A stretch of DNA of 64,000 bases, from assembly GCA_965203505.1 (NCBI GenBank), contig OZ241880.1, positions 2,976,001 to 3,040,000 on the forward strand, read 5' to 3'. Every line of letters starts with the position of its first letter. Position 1 is the first letter of the stretch. The DNA comes from Bin127 sp965203505 (lineage in GTDB: Bacteria > Chloroflexota > Dehalococcoidia > Lucifugimonadales > Lucifugimonadaceae). A model generated the notes under the pieces. It was not told the origin of the DNA. It saw nothing but the letters and a program-made list of their open reading frames with translations, and made no database searches. Positions 17,857 through 26,731 of the stretch are shown here, in pieces. The position numbers were made by a program, and so were the translations under genes.

Positions 17857-18486
17857 TTACCAAGTCGGTGGTTTCGTGATGGTGCCGTGCTGATCGGTCA
17901 GCATTGGTGGAAACTGACTTCGGCGAAGATGCCGGCGCAATAACCGTTTCGCGCCAGTAGCGCTCATCAACAGCCTTCGTGGCACTTGTTTGCGTTGGTC
18001 CGGATTGATCAGCATAACCTTCAAACCCAATTCATCACGCACGAATTTGATGGGACTAGCGAAATCGGCATCATTGGAAAGTACTACGGCTTGCTCGTAC
18101 AACCCGGCGAATCCGTCGACCAAGAGGCGGGTAGCCAGATTGACGTCGGTGCCTTTTTCTTCTGAATTTCGGACTTTGACGTACCGCGGCAAACCCTTAA
18201 CAGGTTCGAAGAGAGGACGTTCGATGATCCGCTCCTTGTACGTGCCGAAATGGATCTCAATATCGGGAGAAGTGCGCAGAGCTCGCAGATAGGTACTTTG
18301 TCGTTGCTGACTGCCCTGATCGTTCGGCCTCGCATTGATCAGTGCAGTGAAGTAGCAGACGCGAGCGATGAAGTCACCGGGGAACATTTCCTCTGCGAGT
18401 CGCACCACGTTGAGCCACTTGAATCCCGTCTTCCTCAAGGCACGGTGATAAAGGTTGAAACCGTCGATATAAACGAATGTTCTCAT
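17857..18486 (-). CDS. NYN-domain ribonuclease-like protein
   Basis: 209 residues of the NYN (PIN-like) fold. It starts VYIDGFNLYHRAL with the first catalytic Asp, has KGTDVNLATRLLVDG with the second, and VVLSNDADFASPIKFVRDELG with the third pair, giving the usual metal-binding acid set. Such proteins are RNases, often linked to tRNA or mRNA turnover or accessory islands. The C-terminus is basic (RRHLRRSQFPP). A perfect 11-bp hairpin lies 23 bases upstream of the start codon. Confidence 0.85.
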   Translation of the reverse strand: MRTFVYIDGFNLYHRALRKTGFKWLNVVRLAEEMFPGDFIARVCYFTALINARPNDQGSQQRQSTYLRALRTSPDIEIHFGTYKERIIERPLFEPVKGLPRYVKVRNSEEKGTDVNLATRLLVDGFAGLYEQAVVLSNDADFASPIKFVRDELGLKVMLINPDQRKQVPRRLLMSATGAKRLLRRHLRRSQFPPMLTDQHGTITKPPTW

Positions 18487-18508
18487 AAACCCATGACCCT
18501 CAAAGACG

Positions 18509-18535
18509 GAGACCGTCGCTTTGGGCGACGGTCTC
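18509..18535. promoter_or_regulatory. Perfect hairpin upstream of the NYN gene
   Basis: GAGACCGTCGC and GCGACGGTCTC pair over 11 bases around a TTTGG loop. No real T-run follows on either strand, so it is more likely a structured 5' leader of the NYN mRNA, or a protein-binding site, than a terminator. Confidence 0.4.
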
Positions 18536-18723
18536 GACCCTGCCGCCTAAGCGAACAGGGGGGGTATAACCAAAAGTATATACCCTTGGGTGCTGCACAT
18601 CAATCACCACATATCCGAAAGAAAGAAACCCTGGCTCGAACAGTGGGGCTCACGACTGGCGCCTTTTCGACAAAGTGGATTATATCTCCGCTCCGAATCC
18701 GTTGAACCCGTATCATCCTCTCC

Positions 18724-20424
18724 ATGTCCAACCAGAACATCACCATCGAACGCGACCAAGAATGCATCACCCGCGACGGCACGATCCTCCGCGGCGATGT
18801 CTACTACCAATCCGACTCGGAGCCTCAACCCGTGCTCGTTTGCAGGACTCCATACAACAAATTGCTGTCCCGTTACCAAGAAAACGCCATTGACATTGCG
18901 TCGGGCGGTTACACGGTCGTGGTCCAAGACATGCGGGGGCGGTACGCCTCGGATGGCGAGTATCGGTGGATGTGGAGAGATAAAACCGAGACTTTTGATG
19001 TTGAAGATGGGTGCGACACCATCGAATGGGCGGCTAAGCTCCCGCAATCGGACGGTCGCGTGGGCACTTGGGGCCATTCGAACGCTTCTTGGGCGATATG
19101 GATGATGCTTCATTCGAGACCGCCGAGCCTCGCCGCGGCACTGGCATCCGGCATCTCGATGAACATGCTCGACATCACTTTCGGCGTGTGGGAGACCGGA
19201 CGTCGCCTAGAGTGGACATACATGATGGCGGCGGATGTGCGGCGGCGCGAGGGACGCGACGATGGCCCGACCGAGCCCACTGAAGCAACCTTCAGATGGA
19301 ACGCGGTGGAACGTTCCAAATACATCTGGTGGCTGCCGCTCGAAGATATTCCCGAGCATGTGTTCGCAGGATTGAACGAACAGTACCAAACGTTCCTGCG
19401 AAACACGAACCAAGACTACATGCGCTTCGAGGAAGCACATCCGAAAGTCGAAGTGCCAGTGATGCAGATTACGGGGTGGTGGGATCGTTTAATCGGGACC
19501 ATTGACAACTATGAAGGGCTCATCGCTGACGGGGACCCTGATCTCCGTGACCAGCATCGCCTCATAGTCGGGCCTTGGGGTCACGACGCCACCAGTTACG
19601 TCCGAGACATCGGCCCGATCGATTATGGGCCTGAAGCCGATGCCACGTATCCGGGGCTGATTGTCCGATGGTACGACTATGTTTTCAAAGGCAGAGACAA
19701 CGGCATGGGGGATGAGAAGCCAGTCCAACTCTTTGTGTTGAATCGCAACGAGTGGATCGGTGCCGACGCGTGGCCGTTGCCTGAAACTCGGTACACCGAT
19801 CTTTATCTTTCGTCCGGCGGCAACGCCAATTCAGTTCGGGGCGATGGAACGCTCACCTTCGACAAGCCATTCGGCGCCGTTTCCGACGAGTTCGATTACG
19901 ATCCTCATGATCCAGTCATGTCTCTCATGCACCAGAACTCGCAGTCGATTCCGATGGACCAATCACCGAACGATCATCATGGAGACGTCCTTGTTTACGA
20001 AACCGAGCCGATGAGCGACGATCTAGACGTGATCGGACCGGTGCGGGTCAAGCTTTGGGCGTCAACCGACGCGCCCGAGACCGACTTCGCTGCCAAACTC
20101 GCAATTGTCCACGAAGACGGACTCTGCGTTAATCTCACTTACGGAATCATCCGCACCCGCTACCGCGACGGCTTCGACAAAATCGCTTACAACAGACCCG
20201 ATACGCCATACGAATATGAAATCAAACTGAACCCGGTCGGTTGCAGATTCAAAAAAGGACAGCGCATCCGGTTATACATAACGAGTTCGGACTTTCCGAA
20301 CTTCGATCGCAACCACAACACTGGCAAGGACTATTGGTCCGACACCGAGTTGAGAGTTGCCCACCAAACGGTTTTTCACTCAGACGCTATGGCATCTCGC
20401 GTCGTCTTGCCGGTAATCCCGTAA
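18724..20424 (+). CDS. CocE/NonD-family hydrolase (peptidase S15 fold)
   Basis: 566 residues. The alpha/beta-hydrolase part has the family blocks RTPYNK, GYTVVVQDMRGRYASDGEY and nucleophile motif GHSNA (Ser119), with RLIVGPWGHD carrying the probable catalytic His. The C-terminal third (from about 390) is the jelly-roll X-Pro dipeptidyl-peptidase C domain (FAAKLAIVHEDGLCVNLTYGIIRTRYRDG, then ITSSDFPNFDRNHNTG). Members cleave esters, acyl groups or X-Pro peptides; the substrate here is unknown. No signal peptide, so probably cytoplasmic. It stands alone, with repeats after it. Confidence 0.9.
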   Translation: MSNQNITIERDQECITRDGTILRGDVYYQSDSEPQPVLVCRTPYNKLLSRYQENAIDIASGGYTVVVQDMRGRYASDGEYRWMWRDKTETFDVEDGCDTIEWAAKLPQSDGRVGTWGHSNASWAIWMMLHSRPPSLAAALASGISMNMLDITFGVWETGRRLEWTYMMAADVRRREGRDDGPTEPTEATFRWNAVERSKYIWWLPLEDIPEHVFAGLNEQYQTFLRNTNQDYMRFEEAHPKVEVPVMQITGWWDRLIGTIDNYEGLIADGDPDLRDQHRLIVGPWGHDATSYVRDIGPIDYGPEADATYPGLIVRWYDYVFKGRDNGMGDEKPVQLFVLNRNEWIGADAWPLPETRYTDLYLSSGGNANSVRGDGTLTFDKPFGAVSDEFDYDPHDPVMSLMHQNSQSIPMDQSPNDHHGDVLVYETEPMSDDLDVIGPVRVKLWASTDAPETDFAAKLAIVHEDGLCVNLTYGIIRTRYRDGFDKIAYNRPDTPYEYEIKLNPVGCRFKKGQRIRLYITSSDFPNFDRNHNTGKDYWSDTELRVAHQTVFHSDAMASRVVLPVIP

Positions 20425-20928
20425 ATCCTTGGTTTATTGGGCGCGCGATTTCCCGTTGGCCCGGGCGACCGCGAGGGATCGCGCCCCCTTTGTCCTTCGG
20501 ACATTTCCCCCACGGAGCGGGGGAAACCCGGCCGCGCCGCGTCCCCGGGCGACCACAAGGGATCGCCCCTACGAGACATTTGCAAAGGTCCCCCTTTCGC
20601 CGGAATGACGGGGGTTTTGCAATGGTCTCTCGGAAGCCTGAACCCGGAGGGGCGGCGGGTAACGCTGTCACTTCGCGCCCCCTTTGTCCTTCGGACATTT
20701 CCCCCGCGGAGCGGGGGAACCCGGCCGCCCTTCTGCCCCGGGCATACCCCTGCGTTCTTGTGTCGGTCTCTTGGGCTCCGCGTCCCCTTTCGCTGGGCGA
20801 AAGGGGACGGTGCACCGCCCTCCAATTGACGGGTATACGCTGCGTTTTATTTGGCAGAATGCCGACGCGTATTTAGTAGAGTGGCATCAATACACACTTT
20901 GATGATGACAATTACGGGAGCAGGTAAA
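20425..20928. repeat. Repeat block between the CocE hydrolase and the permease
   Basis: About 500 bases without a credible gene. It holds two copies of the CCCCCTTTGTCCTTCGGACA double-hairpin variant (about 20481-20537 and 20680-20730), the 27-nt GGGCGACCACAAGGG motif near 20550, a 57-bp inverted-repeat element at 20573-20629 and a ~72-bp CGGGCATACCCCTGCG copy at 20739-20810. A GGGAG Shine-Dalgarno at about 20916-20920 fixes the permease start. Confidence 0.7.
20573..20629. mobile_element. Minimal MITE with IS5-like ends
   Basis: 57 bp bounded by GAGACATTTGCAAAG and TTTTGCAATGGTCTC, the same ends as the 585-bp IS5-derived element at 30907-31491 and the 121-bp MITE at 41090-41210. The core is only a CCGGAATGACGGGGG-type hairpin. 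Confidence 0.55.
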
Positions 20929-22671
20929 TTGACCACGGCACGTGAAAACGAATCCGTTCGCTTTGAACCAAACGACAATCCACCCCCGGCGATAGCTGTC
21001 GGTTCTGGCCTCCAAGCGGCCATGCTGATAGTAGCGCCGGTAGTGTTGACCGTCGTCATCGTATTCAGAATCGCGGAACAGCCAAGCGCGTATCTGTCAT
21101 GGGGCGTATTCGCTGCGCTGATCGTGAGCGGTATCACCACCGTCTTGCAGGCCGTCAGAGTCGGGAGGGTCGGAGCCGGGCATGTGCTGATTATGGGAAC
21201 GTCTGGCGCCTTTATCGCGGTGTGTGTCGCTGCACTCGTCAAGGGCGGACCTGCGATGATGGCCAGCCTCATCGTCATTTCTTCTCTAATCCAGTTCCTA
21301 TTGGCTGCGAGACTTTCACTGCTCCGCCGCATTTTCACTCCCGTAGTCTCTGGAACTGTCATCATGCTCATCGCGGTGACAGTTATGCCGATCGTCTTCG
21401 ACTCGTTGACTGACGTGCCTGAAGATGCGGCGTCGGCAGCGGCTCCCATCGCCGCATTCGTCACGTTCATCACAGTCGTCGTGCTAGTCTTGCGCGCGCC
21501 TGCATCATTGCGGCTTTGGTCCCCTGTCATCGGCATCGCAGCCGGTTGTCTCGTCTCGATACCGTACGGAATCTATGATGTGCAGCAGATAGTGGATGCG
21601 CCTTGGATCGGTGTCCCGTTCAGTTCTTGGCCCGGACTTGACTTAACTCCAAGCGTTGAGTTCTGGGCGCTGTTGCCGGCATTCATCATGGTCACAATCG
21701 TCGGCGCCATCGAAACGATCGGCGACGGTGTAGCTATCCAACGGGTATCAAATCGCCTGCCTAAAGCGACCGACTTCAGGGTCGTGCAAGGCGCTCTCAA
21801 TGCCGACGGTGTTGGCAATTTGCTCTCCGGACTAATGGGCACGTTGCCAAACACCACCTACTCGACGAGCATCTCGCTCGCCGAAGTCACGGGCATCGCC
21901 GCGCGGCGCGTCGGGGTCATCATCGGCGTAGCCTTCCTGGTGCTTGCGTTCTTCCCGAAATTTGCGGCAGTTTTAATTGCAATCCCGAGTCCAGTGGCCG
22001 CGGCGTATATCACCGTCCTCATCGGTCTCCTGTTCGTTCAAGGAATGAAGATCGTCATCCAAGACGGCGTTGACCACCGAAAAGCCGCGGTGGTTGGTCT
22101 CGCTTTTTGGGCAGGTATCGGCTTTCAGAACCAGCTGATCTTCCCTGACCTGCTCGGAGACGGGTTCTTGGGCGTGCTGCTTGGCAACGGCATGACCGCC
22201 GGAGCTATCGTTGCCATCGTCATGATGGTGTTCCTTGAACTGACCGCGCCGCGAAGAAAACGATTGGCAGTTCCATTGGACGACGAAGCGTTGCCGCAAA
22301 TACGAGACTTTCTGCAAGAATTCGCATCGAGGGCAGGATGGTCTACCGCGGCGCGGGATCGACTGGTGCTGGTCGGCGAGGAGACGCTATCGAACCTGAT
22401 GGCAGAAGGCGACGAAGATCCGGAAAGTAGCGGACCGCGACGTCTGATAGTTGCCGCTCGTTCCGGGATTAGCGGCATCGAACTAGAGTTCGTGTCGGCA
22501 TCAGAAGGCGACAACCTAGAGGACCAACTTGCGTATCTCGGAGAAACTCCGGACATCCAAGACGATCGCGAAATATCGTTCCGGTTATTGCGCCACTACG
22601 CTTCCTCGGTGCGTCACCAGAAGTATCACGGCGTGGACATTGTGACTGTGAGCGTGGAACCGGCGCGATGA
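20929..22671 (+). CDS. NCS2-type nucleobase permease fused to a histidine-kinase-like ATPase domain
   Basis: 580 residues from the TTG at 20929, chosen for the GGGAG site before it; longer in-frame starts lie at 20902 and 20851. Residues 25-445 hold about 12-14 membrane helices with NCS2 (xanthine/uracil permease) features: a VGRVGAGHVLIMGTSGAF helix, the central IVGAIETIGDGVAIQ (family: E in the substrate site) and GTLPNTTYSTSISLAEVTGIAARR. After helix end APRRKRLAV, about 130 residues (ALPQIRDFLQEFASRAGWST, DRLVLVGEETLSNLM, then FRLLRHYASSV) look like an RsbW/HATPase_c_2 domain whose N-box is EETLSNLM. The fusion suggests regulated purine uptake. Confidence 0.8.
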   Translation: MTTARENESVRFEPNDNPPPAIAVGSGLQAAMLIVAPVVLTVVIVFRIAEQPSAYLSWGVFAALIVSGITTVLQAVRVGRVGAGHVLIMGTSGAFIAVCVAALVKGGPAMMASLIVISSLIQFLLAARLSLLRRIFTPVVSGTVIMLIAVTVMPIVFDSLTDVPEDAASAAAPIAAFVTFITVVVLVLRAPASLRLWSPVIGIAAGCLVSIPYGIYDVQQIVDAPWIGVPFSSWPGLDLTPSVEFWALLPAFIMVTIVGAIETIGDGVAIQRVSNRLPKATDFRVVQGALNADGVGNLLSGLMGTLPNTTYSTSISLAEVTGIAARRVGVIIGVAFLVLAFFPKFAAVLIAIPSPVAAAYITVLIGLLFVQGMKIVIQDGVDHRKAAVVGLAFWAGIGFQNQLIFPDLLGDGFLGVLLGNGMTAGAIVAIVMMVFLELTAPRRKRLAVPLDDEALPQIRDFLQEFASRAGWSTAARDRLVLVGEETLSNLMAEGDEDPESSGPRRLIVAARSGISGIELEFVSASEGDNLEDQLAYLGETPDIQDDREISFRLLRHYASSVRHQKYHGVDIVTVSVEPAR

Positions 22672-22861
22672 CGTTCGGCGAATGCTCGCGCGTTATCCTT
22701 GATTTAACGAGACATTTGCAAAACCCGCCGATTCGCAGGGGAGCCCAATCGGGTTCTAAACCCCCTTCAATTCCCCCTTGGGCAACAAGGGGGAGGGATT
22801 CGTAACGGCCTCGAATTAACCGCTATTCACACCACCCACACCCGCAGTAGGCTCGCAAAAA
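22672..22861. repeat. Solo MITE end and CCCCCTTCAATTCCCCC repeat
   Basis: A single IS5-type end, GAGACATTTGCAAAAC, lies at 22709-22724 with no partner. It is followed by CCCCCTTCAATTCCCCCTTG and its complement AAGGGGGAGGG, a hairpin that recurs near 14690 and 58215 at gene boundaries. It may terminate the permease transcript. Confidence 0.5.
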
Positions 22862-24814
22862 ATGAAAACCATCTCGCCTTACGGATCATGGAAATCGCCG
22901 ATCTCAGCCGCAATGCTCATCAGCGGCGGCAAGCGACGGCTAAACGAAATCAAGGCTGAAGGCAGCGACATCTATTGGCTCGACGCCCGGCCGAGCGAGG
23001 GCGGACGAATTGTCATCATGAGGCTTTCCGCGGATGGAGTGGTTTCTGACCTTACGCCTGCGCCGTTCAATTCTCGAAACGCAGTTCATGAATACGGCGG
23101 AGGGTCGTACGCGGTCCGAGACAGAACGGTCTATTTCACAAACTGGGAGGACCAGAGGATCTACGTTCAACGGGACGGAGAGCACCCGCAACCATTGACA
23201 GACGAGCCGACAATCCCCAGGGGCTCTCGTTACGCCGATCTCACTCTGACGCCAAACGGCAAGTTCTTGCTTTGCGTTCGAGAGTCGCACACGGATGATG
23301 GCGTTGAAGCTACGAACGAGATTGTGGCAGTGGATACGGAATCTGGTGAAGCAACCGTTGTCGCAAGCGGTAGAGACTTCTACTGTGCGCCGCGCGTCTC
23401 GGCCGCGCATGATGGTATCGCGTGGACCGAGTGGGACCACCCGAACATGCCTTGGGACGGCAACCATCTAATGTCTGGCTCGTTCAACGCTGCTGATGCG
23501 TCGGTGAGCACGACGGCCGAGTTGGCGGGCGGTCAAGACGAGTCCATCGTTCAGCCAAGTTGGAGCCGTGACGGCACATTGCATTTCGTTACCGATCGCA
23601 CCGGCTGGTGGAATATCCACGCTTGGGTGGGCGGTAGTGCGAGAAACCTGCTTGAGGAAGAGTCTGATCATGGACGGCCGGACTGGCAGTTCGGATTCAC
23701 CTCGTATGCGCACTTGCCGGATGGAGAGATCGCCATCGGAAAGGGCGGTGTCACATCCGGTTCAATCACAATCATCGAAGCCAATGGCAATACGGGCTCA
23801 ATCGAGGTTCCCTACAGCGAAGTTTCCTTTGTCACCTCGGACGCAGATGGCGCATCGATCTTGTTTGTCGGCTCGTCGCCCACACAGGAGCCGGCAATCG
23901 TCCGACTCGATTTATCGTCCGATGGCTGTGACGTCATCTACGCCCCTAGCAACGTCGAGGTAGATCCCGGCTTCCTCTCGTCGCCGCAACACATTGTTTT
24001 TCCGACGACGGACGACGGTTCGGCCCACGCGTTCTACTACGAGCCATCTAATCAAGATTTCGAAGCTCCCGAAGGTGAGTTGCCGCCGTTGGTGGTGATA
24101 TGCCATGGCGGGCCGACGAGTGCGTCGGGGACCGGGCTTGACTTGTCGACGCACTATTGGACCAGCCGAGGATTCGCGGTAGTTGATGTCAACTATCGCG
24201 GTTCGTCAGGGTACGGCAAGGTTTACCGCGATGCTCTCAAAGGCAAGTGGGGCATCTACGACACCGATGATTGCATCGCGGCGGCGCAACACCTGATTGA
24301 TCAGGGGTTGGTCGACAAGGACCGCGTAATTATCCGCGGCGGATCGGCGGGCGGTTACACCACGATTAACGCTCTGACCTTTGAAGATTTCTTCGCAGCT
24401 GGAGCCGCGCTTTACGGCATTGCCGATCTTATGGTGTTCATCGGCGATACACATAAGTTTGAGTCTCGGTATCTCGATTCGCTGGTGGGGCCTTATCCGG
24501 AAGAGGCACAACGGTATCACGATCGATCGGCGATCAACTTCATGGACCAGCTGGCGACGCCGATGATCATCTTGCAGGGGTTGGAGGACGAGATCGTTCC
24601 GCCGTCGCAGGCGGAGATCATGGTCGATGCCCTCGAATCGAAGGGCCTACCCTATGCCTATATCGGGTTCCCAGGTGAACAGCATGGATTCAGGCAGGCC
24701 GCCAACATCATCCGGGCGCAGGAGGCGGAGCTGTACTTCTACGGGAAGGTACTTGGATTTGAACCTGCCGATGACATCGGCGAAGATGTGGTCGAAGTAC
24801 GGAATCTCGGCTGA
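22862..24814 (+). CDS. S9-family prolyl oligopeptidase-like serine peptidase
   Basis: 650 residues. The first ~390 form a beta-propeller (repeated blades with YSEVSFVTSDADG and SWSRDGTLHFVTDRTGWWNI); the rest is an alpha/beta hydrolase. The nucleophile motif is GGSAGGY (Ser near 495), the acid lies in LEDEIVPP (near 574) and the His in GEQHGF (near 606). This arrangement matches the DPP-IV/acylaminoacyl-peptidase branch, which removes blocked residues or dipeptides from short peptides. No signal peptide is seen, so it probably acts in the cytoplasm on imported peptides. Confidence 0.93.
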   Translation: MKTISPYGSWKSPISAAMLISGGKRRLNEIKAEGSDIYWLDARPSEGGRIVIMRLSADGVVSDLTPAPFNSRNAVHEYGGGSYAVRDRTVYFTNWEDQRIYVQRDGEHPQPLTDEPTIPRGSRYADLTLTPNGKFLLCVRESHTDDGVEATNEIVAVDTESGEATVVASGRDFYCAPRVSAAHDGIAWTEWDHPNMPWDGNHLMSGSFNAADASVSTTAELAGGQDESIVQPSWSRDGTLHFVTDRTGWWNIHAWVGGSARNLLEEESDHGRPDWQFGFTSYAHLPDGEIAIGKGGVTSGSITIIEANGNTGSIEVPYSEVSFVTSDADGASILFVGSSPTQEPAIVRLDLSSDGCDVIYAPSNVEVDPGFLSSPQHIVFPTTDDGSAHAFYYEPSNQDFEAPEGELPPLVVICHGGPTSASGTGLDLSTHYWTSRGFAVVDVNYRGSSGYGKVYRDALKGKWGIYDTDDCIAAAQHLIDQGLVDKDRVIIRGGSAGGYTTINALTFEDFFAAGAALYGIADLMVFIGDTHKFESRYLDSLVGPYPEEAQRYHDRSAINFMDQLATPMIILQGLEDEIVPPSQAEIMVDALESKGLPYAYIGFPGEQHGFRQAANIIRAQEAELYFYGKVLGFEPADDIGEDVVEVRNLG

Positions 24815-24880
24815 GGTCGATTCACTGCCGGTACGCAACAAGCTCGAGACTGGTTTCAAAAGCCGGTTTAAGTCTTCTCG

Positions 24881-25234
24881 CTAATCGGTCAACTCGATCA
24901 TGATGTCGACGAATTGGTGCACAAGTGCGCGGTGTTCTAGATAGTCATCCGAATCCAAGAACCCGTGGTAAAAGTTCACGTGCAAGGATTCGGCGGCTTT
25001 AAACAAAGGAAAAAGCTCTGGGCGATTTTTCTCTTCCCCGAATTCCCTTACGAACCGTTTAGTAACCGCGTGGCTTTTGGCAGTCATGCCGCGTTCGGTC
25101 ATTTCCGCAATCGCAAGGTGTGAAGCAGCGCCCCAGAGTTTTTCGGAGGCTTGAAGGATGTCGCCGGCTTCGTACTCTCGGTCGGCGTCGGCTAAGAATT
25201 GATGGGCTGTGTCGATATGTTCCGTGGCTAACAT
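24881..25234 (-). CDS. PaREP1/HEPN-like small protein, copy 2
   Basis: 117 residues, all helical by composition, with the PaREP1 pattern ADADREYEAGDILQASEKLWGAASH. It is a paralogue of the upstream gene, almost identical over the first 40 residues (MLATEHI-TA-QFLADADREY) and diverged after. PaREP1 proteins have a HEPN-like four-helix fold and unknown function; some HEPN proteins are RNases, but no R-x4-6-H motif is obvious here. It starts one base after the stop of copy 1. Confidence 0.75.
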   Translation of the reverse strand: MLATEHIDTAHQFLADADREYEAGDILQASEKLWGAASHLAIAEMTERGMTAKSHAVTKRFVREFGEEKNRPELFPLFKAAESLHVNFYHGFLDSDDYLEHRALVHQFVDIMIELTD

Positions 25235-25235
25235 G

Positions 25236-25601
25236 TCAATCGCGTTCTGAATTGGTCAGCTCAATCATGCGCTCGACGAATTGTCGAGCTCGGCGGCGAT
25301 GCAGTAGGTAGTTCCAGTCATCGAGATCACCGTTGTAAAAGTTCGAGTGCAGTCGTTGTGCGGCGATGAACCAATCGGACAATGCGGGAGTTTCAAAATC
25401 TTCGGCTAGCATTTCGACGCCCTCAACTAAGGATCGATGCGTCCTTGATTCGATGCCGCGCTCCTTCAGTTCGGCGATGACGACGTGTGATGCGGCGCCC
25501 CAGAGTTTTTCGGAGGCTTGGAGGATGTCGCCGGCATCGTACTCTCGGTCGGCGTCAGCTAGGAATTGCCTAGCGGTTTTTATATGTTCTGTCGCTAACA
25601 C
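25236..25601 (-). CDS. PaREP1/HEPN-like small protein, copy 1
   Basis: 121 residues with the same ADADREYDAGDILQASEKLWGAASH signature as its neighbour. The pair is a tandem duplication with diverged C-terminal halves (here LSDWFIAAQRLHSNFYNGDLDDWNYLLHRRRARQF). Both share the LHxNFYxGxLD block. They should be translated from one mRNA. No nucleotidyltransferase (MNT) partner, which often accompanies HEPN proteins in toxin-antitoxin pairs, is seen. Confidence 0.75.
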   Translation of the reverse strand: MLATEHIKTARQFLADADREYDAGDILQASEKLWGAASHVVIAELKERGIESRTHRSLVEGVEMLAEDFETPALSDWFIAAQRLHSNFYNGDLDDWNYLLHRRRARQFVERMIELTNSERD

Positions 25602-25645
25602 GGGAAATCCAAATCGTTGATATCCTAAGAGCTACGCGTTCAATC

Positions 25646-25682
25646 TTAGCACTTAACGCGATTAAGACGCGCTAAGTGCTAG
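25646..25682. terminator. Hairpin between the DapA-like gene and the PaREP1 pair
   Basis: TTAGCACTTAACGCG (25646-25660) pairs with CGCGCTAAGTGCTAG (25668-25682) around a 7-base loop. It ends the DapA-like transcript or shields the PaREP1 promoter. There is no T-run, so intrinsic termination is uncertain. The arms contain the TTAGCAC word seen in other promoter palindromes. Confidence 0.4.
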
Positions 25683-25717
25683 GTGTTGAATTGCCGGGTT
25701 GAGTTGGCTACAGAGGT

Positions 25718-26680
25718 TCAGCCGGCGGCTATGGCTCGGCCTTGTTCGACGCCAACGCGTGGGACACCGCATTCGTCGAGGAAAACTTCCAGCTCATCGA
25801 GGAGGTATTGGGTGGCTCGGACAGATGGCGGTCGCGGTGGCCCGGCTTTGAGGCCGACGGCTTCCATCGCGGACTTGATGAATGGTCCCTCGCCTCCAGT
25901 GTTGGCGGCTACTTTGGCGCGCCACTGGGTCCATTTCCACTTGAAGTCGGCGAGGCGTTGCCGTGCCGCTTCGTAATCGCGTTGTTCGAGCAGGTTCCAG
26001 ATTTCGGCTGGATACTGGGGCCAGAAACCGCTGAGGTGGGTGATGAAGCCGCGGGCGCCCATGATGTGGCTGAATATCTGTTGTCCAGAGTTGTCGATGC
26101 AGACCAGTCGGTCGGCTAGGTTGACGAGCCCATCTCGGTAGAGCGATTCGTTGGGCGCGGACCATTTCAGGGCGCGGACCTTTTCCATGGCAGCCAGATC
26201 GTCGAGCAGGCCGAGGCTCATGGTCAGGCCTTCCCACCATGTGTGGTAGATCATGATGGAGACATCGGACTCGTTGGTGACGAGTTCGAAGAGTCGGTAG
26301 GCGTCGCCCTCGGTGGGTTCGTAGTAGTAGGTGGGCCCGAGTTGGACACCGCCGAGGCCGGTTTCGTGAGCGTGGTTTGCGAGTTCAATGATTACGCGCC
26401 AGTCGGTGTGCTGGACGCTGGTAAGGACGGGTGCCTCGCCGTTTGCCGCTTCCATCGATGCGGTCATTACCGCCTTGCGCTCGTCGACATTCATGGTGGG
26501 ATGCTCTCCACCAGCACCACCGACGAGCAATGTGCCTTGTCCGGTGTGTACGCCGTTTTCGACCATGTAGCGGATGTTGGTCTGCAGGGCGTCGAGGTCT
26601 AGCGAGTAGTCCTCATTGAACGGAGTCGCGACTGCGACCATTGGTCCGCACAGCCAGTCCCGGATGTTTTCAACTTTCAC
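25718..26680 (-). CDS. DapA-family aldolase/lyase
   Basis: 320 residues of the dihydrodipicolinate synthase/N-acetylneuraminate lyase TIM-barrel family. The substrate carboxylate loop is GGAGGE (54-59), the proton-relay Tyr is in MIYHTWW (Tyr145, where DapA has YNxP) and the Schiff-base Lys is in ALKWSAPN (Lys172). Departures from DapA around the Tyr argue against lysine synthesis and for another 2-oxo-acid aldolase or dehydratase. No linked pathway genes. Well separated from neighbours. Confidence 0.85.
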   Translation of the reverse strand: MKVENIRDWLCGPMVAVATPFNEDYSLDLDALQTNIRYMVENGVHTGQGTLLVGGAGGEHPTMNVDERKAVMTASMEAANGEAPVLTSVQHTDWRVIIELANHAHETGLGGVQLGPTYYYEPTEGDAYRLFELVTNESDVSIMIYHTWWEGLTMSLGLLDDLAAMEKVRALKWSAPNESLYRDGLVNLADRLVCIDNSGQQIFSHIMGARGFITHLSGFWPQYPAEIWNLLEQRDYEAARQRLADFKWKWTQWRAKVAANTGGEGPFIKSAMEAVGLKAGPPRPPSVRATQYLLDELEVFLDECGVPRVGVEQGRAIAAG

Positions 26681-26731
26681 TTGTGATTCCTCTGTCTTTG
26701 GTTCAAAGTCGCGTTGGGAATTTACTGTACA

